64,000 nt of DNA, taken from Craterostigma plantagineum. Taxonomy: Eukaryota > Streptophyta > Magnoliopsida > Lamiales > Linderniaceae. This document shows positions 20,158 through 31,665 of the stretch, one piece after another. Every line of letters begins with the position of its first letter. The stretch's first letter is position 1. The stretch spans positions 1-64,000 of the forward strand of contig JAPQWV010001419.1 of the NCBI GenBank assembly GCA_027422505.1. Direction: 5' to 3'. The notes beneath the pieces are model-generated. The model was not told where the DNA came from. It did no database searches and saw nothing but the letters and a program-made list of their open reading frames with translations. Position numbers and translations under genes: made by a program.

Positions 20158-22073
20158 ATGGATGATCCTATTGCTGGATCGTCGATTAACTACGGCTCTT
20201 TACGCGCTATTATCCCGGAGTTTGATGAGCGCTTTGACGTGGCTGCGTTTGAATCTTTGATTGGACGACTTGGTGGTGCTCCGACTGTAATCGCGAAGGA
20301 ATCTCTAGCACAGGATTATCAGCTTGTTACTACGGGACCGTCGATCTCTACGTCTCTTCAGCCGCGGGATCTCTCGGACAGATCCTCTGATAGCCCGGCC
20401 TTCACGGAGAATCCCGGCGATTGTTTACCGCGTGGTCGCGCTGGATCGGGGAGGAATCTGCACCACGCGGATCCAACTAGGTCGGCACTTATCGCCGTCC
20501 TCGCCGAGACCTATTCAGTGACCGGATTGATAGAATTTTCCCGACTCGATATGACTCAACGGTGGCGGCTGCATCGACGGGTGAGGGTGGCGCACATGCA
20601 GACCTAGTAAACCCTGACGGGCCTGAGAAATTGCGTGAGGAGGTTCGACGGGATCTCGGGTTGTCCCCTACGCTCACGACGGCCGTTCCTGAGAGTGGCG
20701 AATCGGGGCTGGAATTTTTCCATGCAAACCCTAATGGGCCGCCAGTGACTTGTGAGCCCATCTCCGACCTTACGATCTTGCCAAGGCAGACTGAACCGGT
20801 TACGGCGGCAAATAACGGTCAGGGTTGCGGTTCGCTAGGCGGGAAGACACGCGAATCGGCTTTCAACCGCCTAGGCCCGCGAATTAACAATGGTCAATCG
20901 TTTGCGTCGGTGGTGGCGGACGCGAATAACTCTGGACACTCGGTTGGAACACGCTCGTTACCGGCGCGAGTTCCTCTATCGTTCACGGCGCCGGAGATCA
21001 TTGATGGTGTTGCTGTAGTTTCCCCTTCGTGGGAGACGGCTAGTAAGGGGTTCAAGAATTGGGAGCACACTTTGGTAGGGTACTTCATCGGGCGACGACC
21101 TTACTTCCCGTTCGTTGAACGTTTTTTCAGGTCGATTTGGAATGACTTGGTTGAAGTTCGTGCTACTAGAAATGGCTTCTTCAAATTCAGATTCCTATCG
21201 GCTGAGGCGGTGACTATTGTTTTGGAGGGAGGTCCCTGGCTCTTGCAAGGGCAGCCTATTTTCCTCGAAGTTTGGAAACCCGGGATGACATTTGAGAAAG
21301 TGGAGCAGCGGGAAGTGCCTTTATGGGTCAAACTTTGGAACGTGCCGGGCGAGTTTTGGACACAAGAGGGTTTAGGCGTTATTGGGAGCGCGGTGGGGAA
21401 GCCCCTAGTTGCGGATACGGTGACGATTCTTGGGGAACGGATGGATTACGCTCGGGTGTGCGTCGCGAAGCAACTTGATGAACCCTTCGTTGAGCGCTTC
21501 AACATCAAGCTGCCGCAACATACCGGTGGCTCGGCTACTTCCGTTGCTGTACGGGTGGAGTATGAATGGAGGCCTAAGAAGTGCAAGACTTGCGATACGT
21601 GGACCCATGGACCCTCGGCTTGCCCTAGGGCCCGTACTATGGCTAATCAGCCCAAGCATCCGTCTCGGCATGCTGTACATCGCACGTCACGACAGCCTTG
21701 TCCGGAACGACCTGCGGGCACGCGCGACACACGAGCACAGCCCCGTACGCGACCTCGGCAGGAATGGCTGCAAATCAAGGATAAAGGGAAGGAAAAAGCG
21801 GTTGTGGAGGCAACGACGGTGGGAAACATTGTTGAGCACCGAAGTGAACCGCTGGAGCGGGGACCTACTGAAAAAGGGGCTGATCTGGAGCATCTCTTGG
21901 ATAGCTTTTCTGACACCTTTAGACGCCGGACTGATAGGACGCATGCCGACCTCGCCTCCTCTAGTGCGGGTCCTGTTATCGGGGTAAGGAATTCTTTCGA
22001 TGTACTTGCTGATCTTGTGGAGGACATCGATTTTACTAAGGGTCAAGCAGCCCTTTCCGGCGGTGATCCATGA
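20158..22073 (+). pseudogene. LINE ORF1 (DUF4283 and zinc knuckle), one apparent frameshift
   Basis: ORF1 proteins of plant LINEs bind element RNA. The frame starts at ATG 20158 (MDDPIAGSS) and runs to 20607. The remainder, from about 20481 to 22073, lies in another frame that has no ATG of its own near its start, so a single-base change between 20481 and 20607 probably broke one ORF. The second part has the DUF4283 region (SWNDLVEVRATRNG-like, GGPWLLQGQPIFLE) and a knuckle CKTCDTWTHGPSAC. Its TGA overlaps the ATG of ORF2 in ATGA, suiting coupled translation. Confidence 0.8.
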
Positions 22074-25000
22074 TCCCGTTCGCCTCTTGGAACGTACGTG
22101 GTCTAAACAGGTTAGACCACAAGTGGGGGGTGAGGGAGTTGATTATGAAGTACGAGGTAAAGCTTATTGGTCTTATTGAGACGCGGGTGGCTGAACAGAA
22201 CGCCTCTTCAGTGGCTGATTCTGTTCGGCAATGGAGCTGGTTCTATGACTATGATGATGGCCCGGGCTCTCGTATCTGGGTCGGATGGGACTCTCGATTC
22301 GTTGCGGTCACCGTTGAGTCTTTTTCGAGTCAGGCTATTCACTGTAAGGTTAGTGATCTGGCTGCTCGCCAGGATTTCTTTATTTCCTTTGCGTATGGAT
22401 CTAACCAGGTGGGCGGACGACGGGATCTATGGGCTGATATTGTGAGAGTTTCGAGTACTCGGGTGGACTCTCCTTGGGTGGTGATGGGGGATTTCAACGC
22501 TATACTTTGTGAAAACGAAGCTCGGGGAGGCACGGCTTCTGGTTGTCCTGATTTTGCTGCCTGCTTGACCGCTTCGGACCTTCGGCATCTGCCGCGATTG
22601 GGTTCCTTCTTCACATGGTATAATCAGCAAAGTGGTCCGTCTGGTGTTTGGCGTCGACTGGACAGAGTTGTGGGGAACCCTTCCTGGTTCTCCCTGTTTG
22701 GGGATCGGCCATATCGATGCGCTCTTCCGGCTACCTCGGATCATTCTCCCCTTATCTTGGAGGCGGTTACTCATTCGCGACCCAAAGGTGACACCTTTCG
22801 ATTCGATAATTTTCTTGTACATGACCCCAGGTTTACGTCTTTGGTGGCGGAGGCTTGGCATCGGGAGGTTGCGGGATACCCCATGTTTGCGGTTATGACG
22901 AGGCTTCGTGGAATCAAGCGTGCGATGAAGCGCCTCCGACGTCTTAAGGGTGACCTCAACCGCAATGTCCTCGAGGCGCAACGGTTCCTGGAGATTGTGC
23001 AGGAGCTTTCTATTACTCATCCTACCGAGCCGGATCTCCTTCTCCTTGAGAAGCGATGCCGATATGCATATGCCAAGGCTGTTGAGGTTGAGTACATTTC
23101 CGTTGCGCAACGGGCGAAGTTGGCTTGGCTTAAGGACGGGGATCAGTGCACGGCCTTCTTTTTCAAGAAGGTAGCGACGCGTCGAGTGGCCAATCGCATC
23201 TTCTCTTTAGAGGATACTTCTGGGGCTGTTTATGAGGGTGAGGAGCGTGTACGGGATGAGATTCTTCGTTATTACACTGAGATTCTGGGCTGCTCGGCTC
23301 ACACGTCTCCTGTGGATGCTTCTATGGTCACGCCGTTTATCACTCGGACTCTCGGCGATGAGGACGCGGCTACGATGATTGTCCCGATTACAGATGCGGA
23401 GATCAAGCTGGCCTTATCGTCTATTGGGGACAATAAGGCCCCGGGTCCTGATGGTTTTACGGCTGCTTTCTTTAAGCATGCTTGGCCAACTATTGGAGGT
23501 GATGTCTCTTTTGCGATTCGGGAATTCTTTCGTACGGGACATCTTTTGGGGGAGCTGAATTCGACACTCATTACCCTCATCCCTAAGCGCCTCAACCCAC
23601 GGATGGCAAAGGATTTCAGACCAATTTCCTGCTGCAATGTACTTTACAAGATCATCTCAAAGATCATTGCTAATCGATTGCGGGGCTGCTTGGGCGACTT
23701 AGTGCATGCTACGCAGACGGCGTTCATCCCGGGACGCCGTATATCGGACAACATCCTCTTGGCGCAGGAAATTTGCCACGGTTATGGTAGTGCAGGGCTG
23801 CCCGAGCGCGTTGCGTTCAAGGTGGACCTTGCGAAGGCCTATGATATGGTAGAGTGGGACTTCATCCTCGCTACGCTGGAGGCTCTTCGTTTCCACCCTA
23901 CCTTTGTCGGCTGGATCCGCTCTTGTCTCACGACGACGCGCTTCTCTATCAGCATCAACGGACGGTCGGAGGGTTTTTTCAGAGGACATCGCGGATTACG
24001 TCAAGGTGATCCTATATCGCCTTACCTTTTCACTTTAGTGATGGAGGTGTTGCATGGTATTATTCAGGAGCATATTGATCGCCGAGGATGTTTTCGTTAT
24101 CATTGGAGATGTGACGTGACTTCTCTTTTTATGCTCACTTTTGCCGACGATCTTCTTCTTTTCTCGCACGTGAACATTGAGTCAGTGGCCATCTTTAAGG
24201 AGAGTCTGGAGTGCTTTGCCATGCTTTCTGGACTTAGAGCCAATCATGACAAGAGTGAGTTGTTCCTGTCCAGAAGTGCGGATCGACTGAAAGATGCTAT
24301 TCAGGGTATCATGGGTTTCCCTTTGGGTTATTTACCCGTCCGCTACCTGGGTGTCCCATTGATCACCTCGCGATTGAGCATTTCTGATTGTGCCCCACTC
24401 ATCGCGTCGTTTGATCGACGTTTGGGATCTTGGACACATCAGTCTCTCTCCTACGCTGGCCGTCTTCAGCTGATCAAGTCAGTCCTACTGAGTTTCCACA
24501 CGTATTGGGCGGGTGTATTCTTACTCCCCAAGGGAGTCTTACGTTGCATTGAGACTCGCATTCGGACTTTTCTATGGAGAGGGTCGGGAGCTAAGGTTGC
24601 TTGGGCTGATATCTGCCTACCGAGGGAGGAAGGTGGTCTGGGGCTGCGTTCGATTGAGGTAGATAACAAGGCACTGCTTATGCACCTTCTCTGGACCCTG
24701 CTGAGTGATGATGATACTTCGATTTGGGCGACCTGGATTAGGCGGACCAGACTCCACCGCGAGTCTCTCTGGTCGGTTCAGGCGTCGGCCCGATCTTCTT
24801 GGAGTTGGAAGAAGCTACTTAAGCTTCGTCCTCTCTTCCGACCTTTGGTGGATTTTCACATCGGGAGCGGTAGGTCTTTACGCCTATGGACTGATCCGTG
24901 GTTACTTACGGGACCACTTGTGGAGTATTTTCCGCGGGGACCACAGGTGATGGGTCTCCCGATTGATTCTCGTCTGAGCATGGTGATAGGCGAGGACGGA

Positions 25001-25639
25001 TGGAGGTGGCCAGCCTGCTCGAGGAGGGAGTACCTCGATATTGCGCCCCTTCTTCCCCCTGTGCGCCCCGGGGAAGCTGATTTTGTTCGTTGGAATGTTT
25101 CGGGTGATGGTCGCTTCACCACCTACTCGGCGAGGAACAGCATGCGGTTACGGAGGCCGATAGCTCCTTGGCACACGTTACTTGGCGGCCCGATGTCGAT
25201 CCCTCGGCACGACTTCATCCTATGGCTGACCATTCGTGATAGATTGGCTACACGGGATAAGCCGTGGATTGCTAGTGCGGCTGGTGCCTCGACGTGTCTC
25301 CTGTGCGATACACTTTCTGTTGAGACTACCACGCATTTATTTTTCGGGTGCCCATTCTCTGGTCGGTGCCTCGAGCTGTTACAGGAAAAGTTACGTTTCG
25401 ATTGGCGACACGCGAATTGGGGTACGGATATCCTTTGGGCAGCTCGTCGTTGGAAAGGTCGCCATCTATCTCATCTGGTCTTTCGGCATACACTCTCTTC
25501 ATTGGTCTACCACTTATGGATGGAGCGTAACACGAGATGGCGGGAGGGTCGTCAGAAAACACCTGAGCAACTTGTTGAGGCGATCGAAATACTTCTTTGC
25601 TTGCGTCTTTCCACGCTGTCGGGAAAGTACCAGCTGTAG
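22070..25639 (+). CDS. LINE ORF2: endonuclease, reverse transcriptase, zf-RVT
   Basis: An uninterrupted 1189-residue frame. Residues 1 to about 230 are the APE-like endonuclease, with WNVRGL at the start, a VMGDFNA box and SDHSPL near its end. The reverse transcriptase starts near KAPGPDG (about residue 460), with the catalytic FADD at 691-694. The C-terminal zf-RVT region has LCD...HLFFGCPF. The enzyme nicks target DNA and copies the element RNA from the nick. No RNase H domain is seen. All key residues that I can check are present, so the ORF may still be active. The start ATG overlaps the ORF1 stop by four bases. Confidence 0.95.
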   Translation: MIPFASWNVRGLNRLDHKWGVRELIMKYEVKLIGLIETRVAEQNASSVADSVRQWSWFYDYDDGPGSRIWVGWDSRFVAVTVESFSSQAIHCKVSDLAARQDFFISFAYGSNQVGGRRDLWADIVRVSSTRVDSPWVVMGDFNAILCENEARGGTASGCPDFAACLTASDLRHLPRLGSFFTWYNQQSGPSGVWRRLDRVVGNPSWFSLFGDRPYRCALPATSDHSPLILEAVTHSRPKGDTFRFDNFLVHDPRFTSLVAEAWHREVAGYPMFAVMTRLRGIKRAMKRLRRLKGDLNRNVLEAQRFLEIVQELSITHPTEPDLLLLEKRCRYAYAKAVEVEYISVAQRAKLAWLKDGDQCTAFFFKKVATRRVANRIFSLEDTSGAVYEGEERVRDEILRYYTEILGCSAHTSPVDASMVTPFITRTLGDEDAATMIVPITDAEIKLALSSIGDNKAPGPDGFTAAFFKHAWPTIGGDVSFAIREFFRTGHLLGELNSTLITLIPKRLNPRMAKDFRPISCCNVLYKIISKIIANRLRGCLGDLVHATQTAFIPGRRISDNILLAQEICHGYGSAGLPERVAFKVDLAKAYDMVEWDFILATLEALRFHPTFVGWIRSCLTTTRFSISINGRSEGFFRGHRGLRQGDPISPYLFTLVMEVLHGIIQEHIDRRGCFRYHWRCDVTSLFMLTFADDLLLFSHVNIESVAIFKESLECFAMLSGLRANHDKSELFLSRSADRLKDAIQGIMGFPLGYLPVRYLGVPLITSRLSISDCAPLIASFDRRLGSWTHQSLSYAGRLQLIKSVLLSFHTYWAGVFLLPKGVLRCIETRIRTFLWRGSGAKVAWADICLPREEGGLGLRSIEVDNKALLMHLLWTLLSDDDTSIWATWIRRTRLHRESLWSVQASARSSWSWKKLLKLRPLFRPLVDFHIGSGRSLRLWTDPWLLTGPLVEYFPRGPQVMGLPIDSRLSMVIGEDGWRWPACSRREYLDIAPLLPPVRPGEADFVRWNVSGDGRFTTYSARNSMRLRRPIAPWHTLLGGPMSIPRHDFILWLTIRDRLATRDKPWIASAAGASTCLLCDTLSVETTTHLFFGCPFSGRCLELLQEKLRFDWRHANWGTDILWAARRWKGRHLSHLVFRHTLSSLVYHLWMERNTRWREGRQKTPEQLVEAIEILLCLRLSTLSGKYQL

Positions 25640-26407
25640 GCATGCGCCATGCGGCGTGTGTGGCGTATAGCTTGGTAGTTGTCTACTGTCTTGTTTCTTT
25701 CGCTTATTAGCTGGTAGCTTTTACCAGTTGGGTTGCGGCATGCCGCTAACACTGTACCACTCTTTTTATTTAGTGAACATTGCCCTCGAGGGGGTCAGCC
25801 AAAAAAAAAAAAAAGCATATTAATTATTAGTAGTATTATTTACCCACGTCCACCCACATAATGCATCGCTGACATATGAGGTAAATGGATAAAAAATAAA
25901 TAAAATTAGATGGAAAACAATTACATAAAATAAAGCTCATAATTGGGTAGAACGGTCAGCTTGTCATCTTCTTGTTTCTAATGAAAACACAAATGCATTG
26001 TCCGGTTGTCCCACACCGATTCCCATTATGTAACGAGCTTGCATCGCTTTCTATATAAATGGCATCACCTAGGTGGAAAGTTTCATGGGCACATGTCCAG
26101 TTGGGCTGATTAATTTCAAAAATTGGCTTATTTTGTTGATTAATGGGCCTGATTTGCTGATAAAATTGGCCTTTTTTTAAGTTATTGTATATAATATCCT
26201 AAATAGCGTGGGTATTTTAGGATATAGCGTATTTAGCGCGTTTTGTTGCGTATATAGCTTGACACGTCATCAAAAGCGTGCGCTTTTGAGGAGAAACGCG
26301 AAATATGGTACGCATTATAGCGTTTTCCTTAAAAAAATGCTTTTGCGCGCTACAACGCTTTTAAAAACATTGGTACAAAGTCAATTATTATTGTTTTGAT
26401 GGCCGCT

Positions 26408-26617
26408 CAAAGTCATGTGACTAGGAGGTCAGGGGTTCGAACCCCACCTCTCACATGAATTTGAGAAGTCCCCATGGGCCTAGTCCCATGACTATCGTTG
26501 TTGGGTGGGTTTGGGACGTATTCATCTGACTCCGGGGATTAGTCCCACCTCTGGAGTGTGTGGCGGTTAGCCCATTAGCCGGACAGTGTGGGGTTACCTC
26601 GGGACCGAAAAAAAAAA
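26408..26617 (+). mobile_element. SINE, 5'-truncated copy
   Basis: About 210 bp ending in a 10-base A run, flanked by GATGGCCGCT at 26398-26407 and 26618-26627. It carries a pol III B-box GGTTCGAACCCC at about 26434-26445 as in tRNA-derived SINEs. It begins later than the copy at 26701, so the A-box part is missing. Confidence 0.85.
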
Positions 26618-26700
26618 GATGGCCGCTTACTACATTTAATTAATAGGGTCATCATCGGTGATTGATGCTAATTCTTCGAACTCAAGGCTGCGTTCGGTTA

Positions 26701-26943
26701 GCCAATGAGGCTTGGCTCTAGTAGCCAAGCTGAGGCACTCAAAGTCATGTGACTAGGAGGTCAGGGGTTCGAACCCCACCTCTCACATGAATTTGAGAAG
26801 TCCACATGGGTCTAGGCCCATGGCTATCGTTGTTGGGTGGGTTTGGGACGTGACCCCGGGGATTAGTCTCACCTCTGAAGTGTGTGGCGGTTAGTCCATA
26901 GCCGGGCTGTGTGGGGACACCTCGGGACCGGAAAAAAAAAAAG
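26701..26943 (+). mobile_element. SINE, longer copy of the same family
   Basis: 243 bp with a 17-bp perfect target duplication AAGGCTGCGTTCGGTTA at 26684-26700 and 26944-26960. TAGCCAAGCTG near its start fits a pol III A-box and GGTTCGAACCCC is the B-box. It is about 90 percent like the first copy by eye, with an A-rich tail. Confidence 0.85.
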
Positions 26944-27109
26944 AAGGCTGCGTTCGGTTATAAGCGGGGTTATAAAAGTCCAGTATAATTTTTTTATTAC
27001 AAGCCCAATATAATTTATCTTGCCTGATAAAACAGTTTATTTATTACGGGCCCTTCTTCTACTATCGGGCTGAAATACTAATTGCGGGCTGGAAATACTA
27101 AACCAAACC

Positions 27110-27921
27110 AACGTTTTAAAAACGCAAAGCGTAATATGTCATGTTTTAGTGTAGGTAGCTCATAGCGTGAATAGCGTAGCGCATTGCGTGAGTATTTCGG
27201 ATAAGTTAGATATCATACAATAAATTATATGTAATATATAACAAATATAAATATGGTCACTTTTTTATCTCATTATTGTAGTCATGAGACTAAATAATCA
27301 ATATTTTTTTCTAGAAGTTCAATGAAATAAAAAATAAGGTACAAATACTTGATTAAAATGTAAAATTAAAATATATATGAACATTATGTTAGAAAGTTTG
27401 TATAATCCCAAATAATAAAATAGAGACCCATATCAACTAAAATCATTCCTGTTTGGATTTACTATCAGTCCAACTAAAATAATCCTATTAAAATGATTCT
27501 TATAATTTTCGAAAATTATATTGATATAAAAATATATGATGTCATTATGATCGTCATGAAATAAGGAATAAATTTGGATATGCTTATGTATTTTTATCAT
27601 ATAACCTACCAAAAATAATGATGCTTTAATTATTCGGTGGGAGTTTAAATAAAAAGAAATTAAAAATAAAAAAATTTATGCAATAGCCCACGTCTGCAAA
27701 CTTGTCTTCTTTCAACAAAATTATTGTGTTTTGCGAAGGATTTACCGTCGCAAAATAATTAAAACAACTGTTTTCGGCGGATTTGGCGTCGGAAATGCCG
27801 TCGCTAAATAAAAACAATTAAAAAAAGTAAACTCTAAATAAAACACGGTTCGACGCGTTTTGATGAAAAATAACGCAATCGCGTGCCTCGACGCGCGCGT
27901 ACAACGCCTTTTAAAACAATG
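27110..27921. mobile_element. hAT element, second member of the CAGTGTTTTAAAA family
   Basis: The ends AACGTTTTAAAAACGC and CCTTTTAAAACAATG are inverted and flanked by ACCAAACC / ACCAAACA (7 of 8). The interior is AT-rich with GCG-rich ends and a GATTT(G/A)CCGTCG motif. It is oriented opposite to the copy at 55588. Confidence 0.78.
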
Positions 27922-28042
27922 ACCAAACATTAAATAAGGAATTATTTGTACTATATGGACTTATGGGGGAAACCAAACGGACCACAAACCTAATATTAAT
28001 GATTGAACACATAACAACAATTAGGGTGACAACTCACATCCC

Positions 28043-28848
28043 TTTTTTTCCAAACGCTAGCTTGCATTAGGATCACTAAATAGCTCAAGGAATCTCACCG
28101 GTACATCGTCAACCGGAAAAACAAAGGCTACATAGGAGCACCAAATAATCCCACAAGGGAAAAACATCCCACACGGGGAGAAAAGGGTCCACAAGGGACA
28201 AAAATTGATAGAAACAGAACATCATAATCTACAACCAGGAACTAAAGAACCTGTAACAGACAAAGGGACTAGGCAAAATCTATGTTGCTCTTCACTTTAA
28301 CCTGATCTTCGACGTCTGAGTTTTATCTTCATCGGACTGATGACCCCACTAGGGAGAAAAAGGCTCCCAACCCGAGGATCGGGAGAGACGAGGTCCCACA
28401 ACGGGGAGACTCAAGGCAGCGGGGGTCGGCGGGGGACAGTCGGCGAGCGCGGGGTGGGCGATGACGGAGACCAGCCCAACGTTGGAGGAGGGGAAGGCGG
28501 TGTAGGCGGAAGAAGCGACGGTAGGCGAGCGACAAGTGCTGGCGGCTGGAGGATGGCCAGCAGCGGACGACGAGCGACTGGAGGCAGGTGCAATGGATGG
28601 TGGGCGAGAGCGGGGCGGCGGCAGAAATGGGCGGCAAAAAACCTGGAAAAAAAAAAAGAAAACAAAAAAAAAAACAAGAGTCAAGCTACCCCAACTCGGA
28701 GGCCGGGGGAGGGAGAGGCCGTGGAGAGAACGAGGAAGGTAGGAGGGAGGGGAGTGGAAGGGAATGGAAGGGGCTCTTTTTTTTGGAAGGAGAACTGCGC
28801 TACACTTTTTAGGGTTTTTCCGTGGCGTGCGTTAAGGATATTAGATTT
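28043..28848 (-). mobile_element. Poly(A)-tailed retroposon, GC-rich 5' end
   Basis: Read on the minus strand, a GC-rich 5' half (about 28350-28750) is followed by an AT-richer 3' half and a short A tail (T run at 28043-28049). A 14-bp target duplication ACAACTCASATCCC lies at 28029-28042 and 28849-28862. The 3' half matches the copy at 37885-38804 (for example CTGTTACAGGTTCTTTAG and a near-identical end before the tail). No reverse transcriptase frame; the overlapping GC-rich frames look accidental. Confidence 0.75.
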
Positions 28849-28862
28849 ACAACTCAGATCCC

Positions 28863-29840
28863 TCGGTTGTAAAAAATTGATATTATTAAAAGTTGTTCAA
28901 ATTTCTTACTTTGGGACCTACTACTGTCCGTGCAATTTTCTTCCGTATATTAATTGATGTTACAATTTCTATATTAATTGAGGTTACAATTTCCGTCCTC
29001 ATATTCTATTATTCATGCAATTTTCGTCCCTATGTTTTTGATATTATATTTTCGTCCCTATATTTTCTATATTAATTGAGGTTACAATTTCCGTCCTCAT
29101 ATTTTATTATTCATGCAATTTTCGTCCCTATGTTTTTATCCTCATATTTTACTATCTGTGTAATTTTCGTCCTTATATGCTTTATTATCAACAATTTTTG
29201 CCTTAATCCTAATTTCCGTTAAAGACTAACGTTTCTATGGCAAACATAAATAAAATATATATATATATATATAAGAAAGACATAAAATAGAGGTAAAATG
29301 GACTCTAGAAACAATTAGTGGGTTATTGTCCCTCACATTAGTAGAACTCTAACTCATCGTCGACTAAATAATATGAAACAAAAATTACTAAGATTGCAGA
29401 TTTTTATAGTGAATAATGAAAATAACATCATTGCAACAATATGAAGAATTCGAGGTCATGAGCTTGGGAAGGCTATCGAAATCCAATTTTATGTCTTCTT
29501 ATACTTTTTTTATATTTATGCTTGCTAATAGAAACGTTTGTTTTAAAAGGAAATTTGAATTAAGTAAAAAATTATTGATAAGAACATATAAGGACGAAAC
29601 TTGTAACCTCAAATAATACAGGGACGAAAATTACACGGACGTCAAAATTAGAGAACAAAAATTGTAAGCTAAAATAATGTAAGGACAAAAAATGGAAGGA
29701 CTTAAAATAGGATGACTAAGATTGTAACTTCTAATAATATAGGTTCGACAATTACACGGGCAATAACATATGAGGACTAAAATTGTATTCAGCCCTTTGA
29801 TTCAAGGGATGATTTTATTCAGGCCCACCTAACCTTTTCA
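28863..29840. repeat. Inverted array of GACGAAAATT-type modules
   Basis: On the left (about 28960-29190) short units such as CAATTTTCGTCCCTATG repeat with slight change. On the right (about 29585-29800) the same units recur inverted (GGGACGAAAATTACACGG). The two arms could pair as a large imperfect hairpin, as in fold-back MITEs. I found no clean ends. (AT)n lies at about 29258-29274. Confidence 0.5.
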
Positions 29841-30740
29841 TTTACTCGTCAGACCCTGTCAGAAAATGAATAAGTTTAGAGGACCTGCGTTATGTAAAAT
29901 ATGAGTAAATAACCCAAAAATAGCATTTGACAAAAATACCTTTTGCTCTTTTCTTTTCCAGCGAAAGTCACGACGTGTTTTTTTGTCTAAAATAAAGCGG
30001 TACTTTTACCATTGATACAGAGCCAATTCCAATAGACTTATTGGAGGGTCCGATTGGCGTTCGCGTTCCTGTGGTAAGTGTGGGACTAATTGAATTTCAT
30101 TCTTGTCTGCTAAGTTTCCAGATGTCAGTCCAGTGCCAATTCAAAAGCAATAGCATGATGAACCAAAAAGTCTCCAGGACCAATTGTTAAAACTAATGAA
30201 TTAGTGTTTAATTATTTAATCTTAGAAATAGTCAAAATATGTATTTTGACTATTTTATTAACTTCGACTTGTCGTTTGCTTTTTAAAATTATATCAATAG
30301 TTCACTCCTACAATTCCTTATTCGTTGAGAAAATAACCTACGGCTGATTTGTAGATGAGGAGTTAGTATACCGACTAACTTTCACCCTTCCCATCCGAAG
30401 TCCAAACTCTTTTTAGAAGATGTTGCAACAATCAAGAGTTACACAATTACTGCATATTTGTTACTTTAGACAACCGATATGTTATTTTTCAACACTATGG
30501 TGTTACTTTGCTATTGCGAAACGTTATCAACAGAATTTTTTATTTAATGATCGAACTCATTTTTCTTACACTGAATCGAGCACGAAAAAACCCGACTGCC
30601 CCGTCCAACCGATTCGACATGTCATGTTGGATTGATTATGATATTGACGAAGCAAGCAGTAGAATTTACTTGTCTAATTAGGGTGCAAATTAGAGAACAT
30701 AGTGGTAAATCGAATCTAGATTTCGATATAAATTATATTA

Positions 30741-31665
30741 ATCGGTGTAAATTCGAGGTACCCATGAGAAATCGAGGTCTATTTTACCTTATTGAGTCAA
30801 TTACGCCGAGATTTATGCACTTTTCATCTGTTTTTTAAGCTCGTTTGTGATTTTCGTTATATTTCCCTGATCCATTGCTTATACAGCAAGTGTTATTGAC
30901 GACCAATAAAGCGTTATTAAGTTTCAATGATGTGTGACTTATTTGTCAACGTTAGTTATTAACCATAAGACATTTGTTATTTTATTCTTTGTTAAGTATT
31001 TCTTTTTAGACAATTTAGGGAAAATATAATATCCGTTTCTTGCAAGTAATCGGTATAAATTCGAAGTACCCATGAGAAATCGAGGTTTGATTTACCATAT
31101 TGAGTCAATAACTGCGAGATTTATGCAGTTTTCAATTGTTTTTTCGTGTCGTTTGTGATTTTCGTTATATTCTTCCCGATCCATTGCTTGTATACAGATG
31201 TGTTATTGACGACACACAAAGCGTTATTAACCTTCAGCGTCATGTTACTTCTAATTCAACTATAGATATTAACCATGAAACATTTGTTATTTTATTTTAT
31301 GTTATAAGTATTTCTTTCTTACACAATTAAGGAAAATATAATATCCGTTTCTTGCTAGTAATCAGTATAAATTCGAAGTACCCATGAGAAATCGAGGTCT
31401 ACTTTACCTTATTGAGTGAATAACGCCGAGATTTATGCAGTTTTTATCTATTTTTCAGTGTCGTTTGTGATTTTCATTCTGTTCCTCTTGATCCATTGCT
31501 TGTAAACATAATGTGTTATTTCCGACACAAAAAGCGTTATTAACATTCAGAGTCGTGTTATTTATGTGTCTGTCATTGTCATTAACTGTAAGACATTGAT
31601 TATTTATTCTATACTCTTTCTTTTTTACACAATTAGGGAAAATATACCAGTTGTTTCTCGCGATT
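30741..31665. repeat. Three tandem units of about 310 bp in the MULE
   Basis: The words GTACCCATGAGAAATCGAGG, GAGATTTATGCA and TTTCGTTATAT recur in order. The CCCATGAGAA word starts at 30761, 31069 and 31381, so periods are 308 and 312 bp. A related fragment lies near 35300-35340 at the other side of the transposase. These are subterminal repeats, with 5-15 percent divergence between units by eye. Confidence 0.75.

Larger units (their letters stand above)
19788..25814 (+). mobile_element. Full-length L1-type LINE
   Basis: A 6027-bp element with 5' UTR, ORF1, ORF2, 3' UTR and a 14-base poly(A). It is flanked by a 15-bp target duplication GYATATTAATTATTA (19773-19787 and 25815-25829, one mismatch). 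Complete 5' end, full ORF2 and a nearly perfect duplication suggest a fairly recent insertion into the hAT element. The coding regions are notably GC-richer than the surroundings. Confidence 0.93.
19453..26372. mobile_element. hAT element (CAGTGTTTTAAAATGCG family) carrying a full-length LINE
   Basis: The left end CAGTGTTTTAAAATGCGC and the right end CGCTTTTAAAAACATTG form a terminal inverted repeat, with perfect 8-bp target duplication GTACAAAG at 19445-19452 and 26373-26380. Subterminal sequence is full of GCG-rich words (ATAGCGT, GCGTTGCG). Without the LINE the element is about 0.88 kb and non-coding. Two relatives are at 27110-27921 and 55588-56358. Confidence 0.88.
26684..27985. mobile_element. 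Possible MITE hosting a SINE and an hAT element
   Basis: GGCTGCGTTCGGTTATAAGC at 26946 and, inverted, AACCAAACGGACC at about 27971-27983 look like the two ends of a MITE. The SINE at 26701 sits in the left end and the hAT at 27110-27921 in the middle. No target duplication was confirmed. Confidence 0.35.

Noticed and set aside
28340..28957. Overlapping long frames on both strands in a GC-rich block
   Set aside because: The block is the GC-rich 5' half of a retroposon; all frames are Gly/Arg or Pro/Ser-rich and none has a motif.
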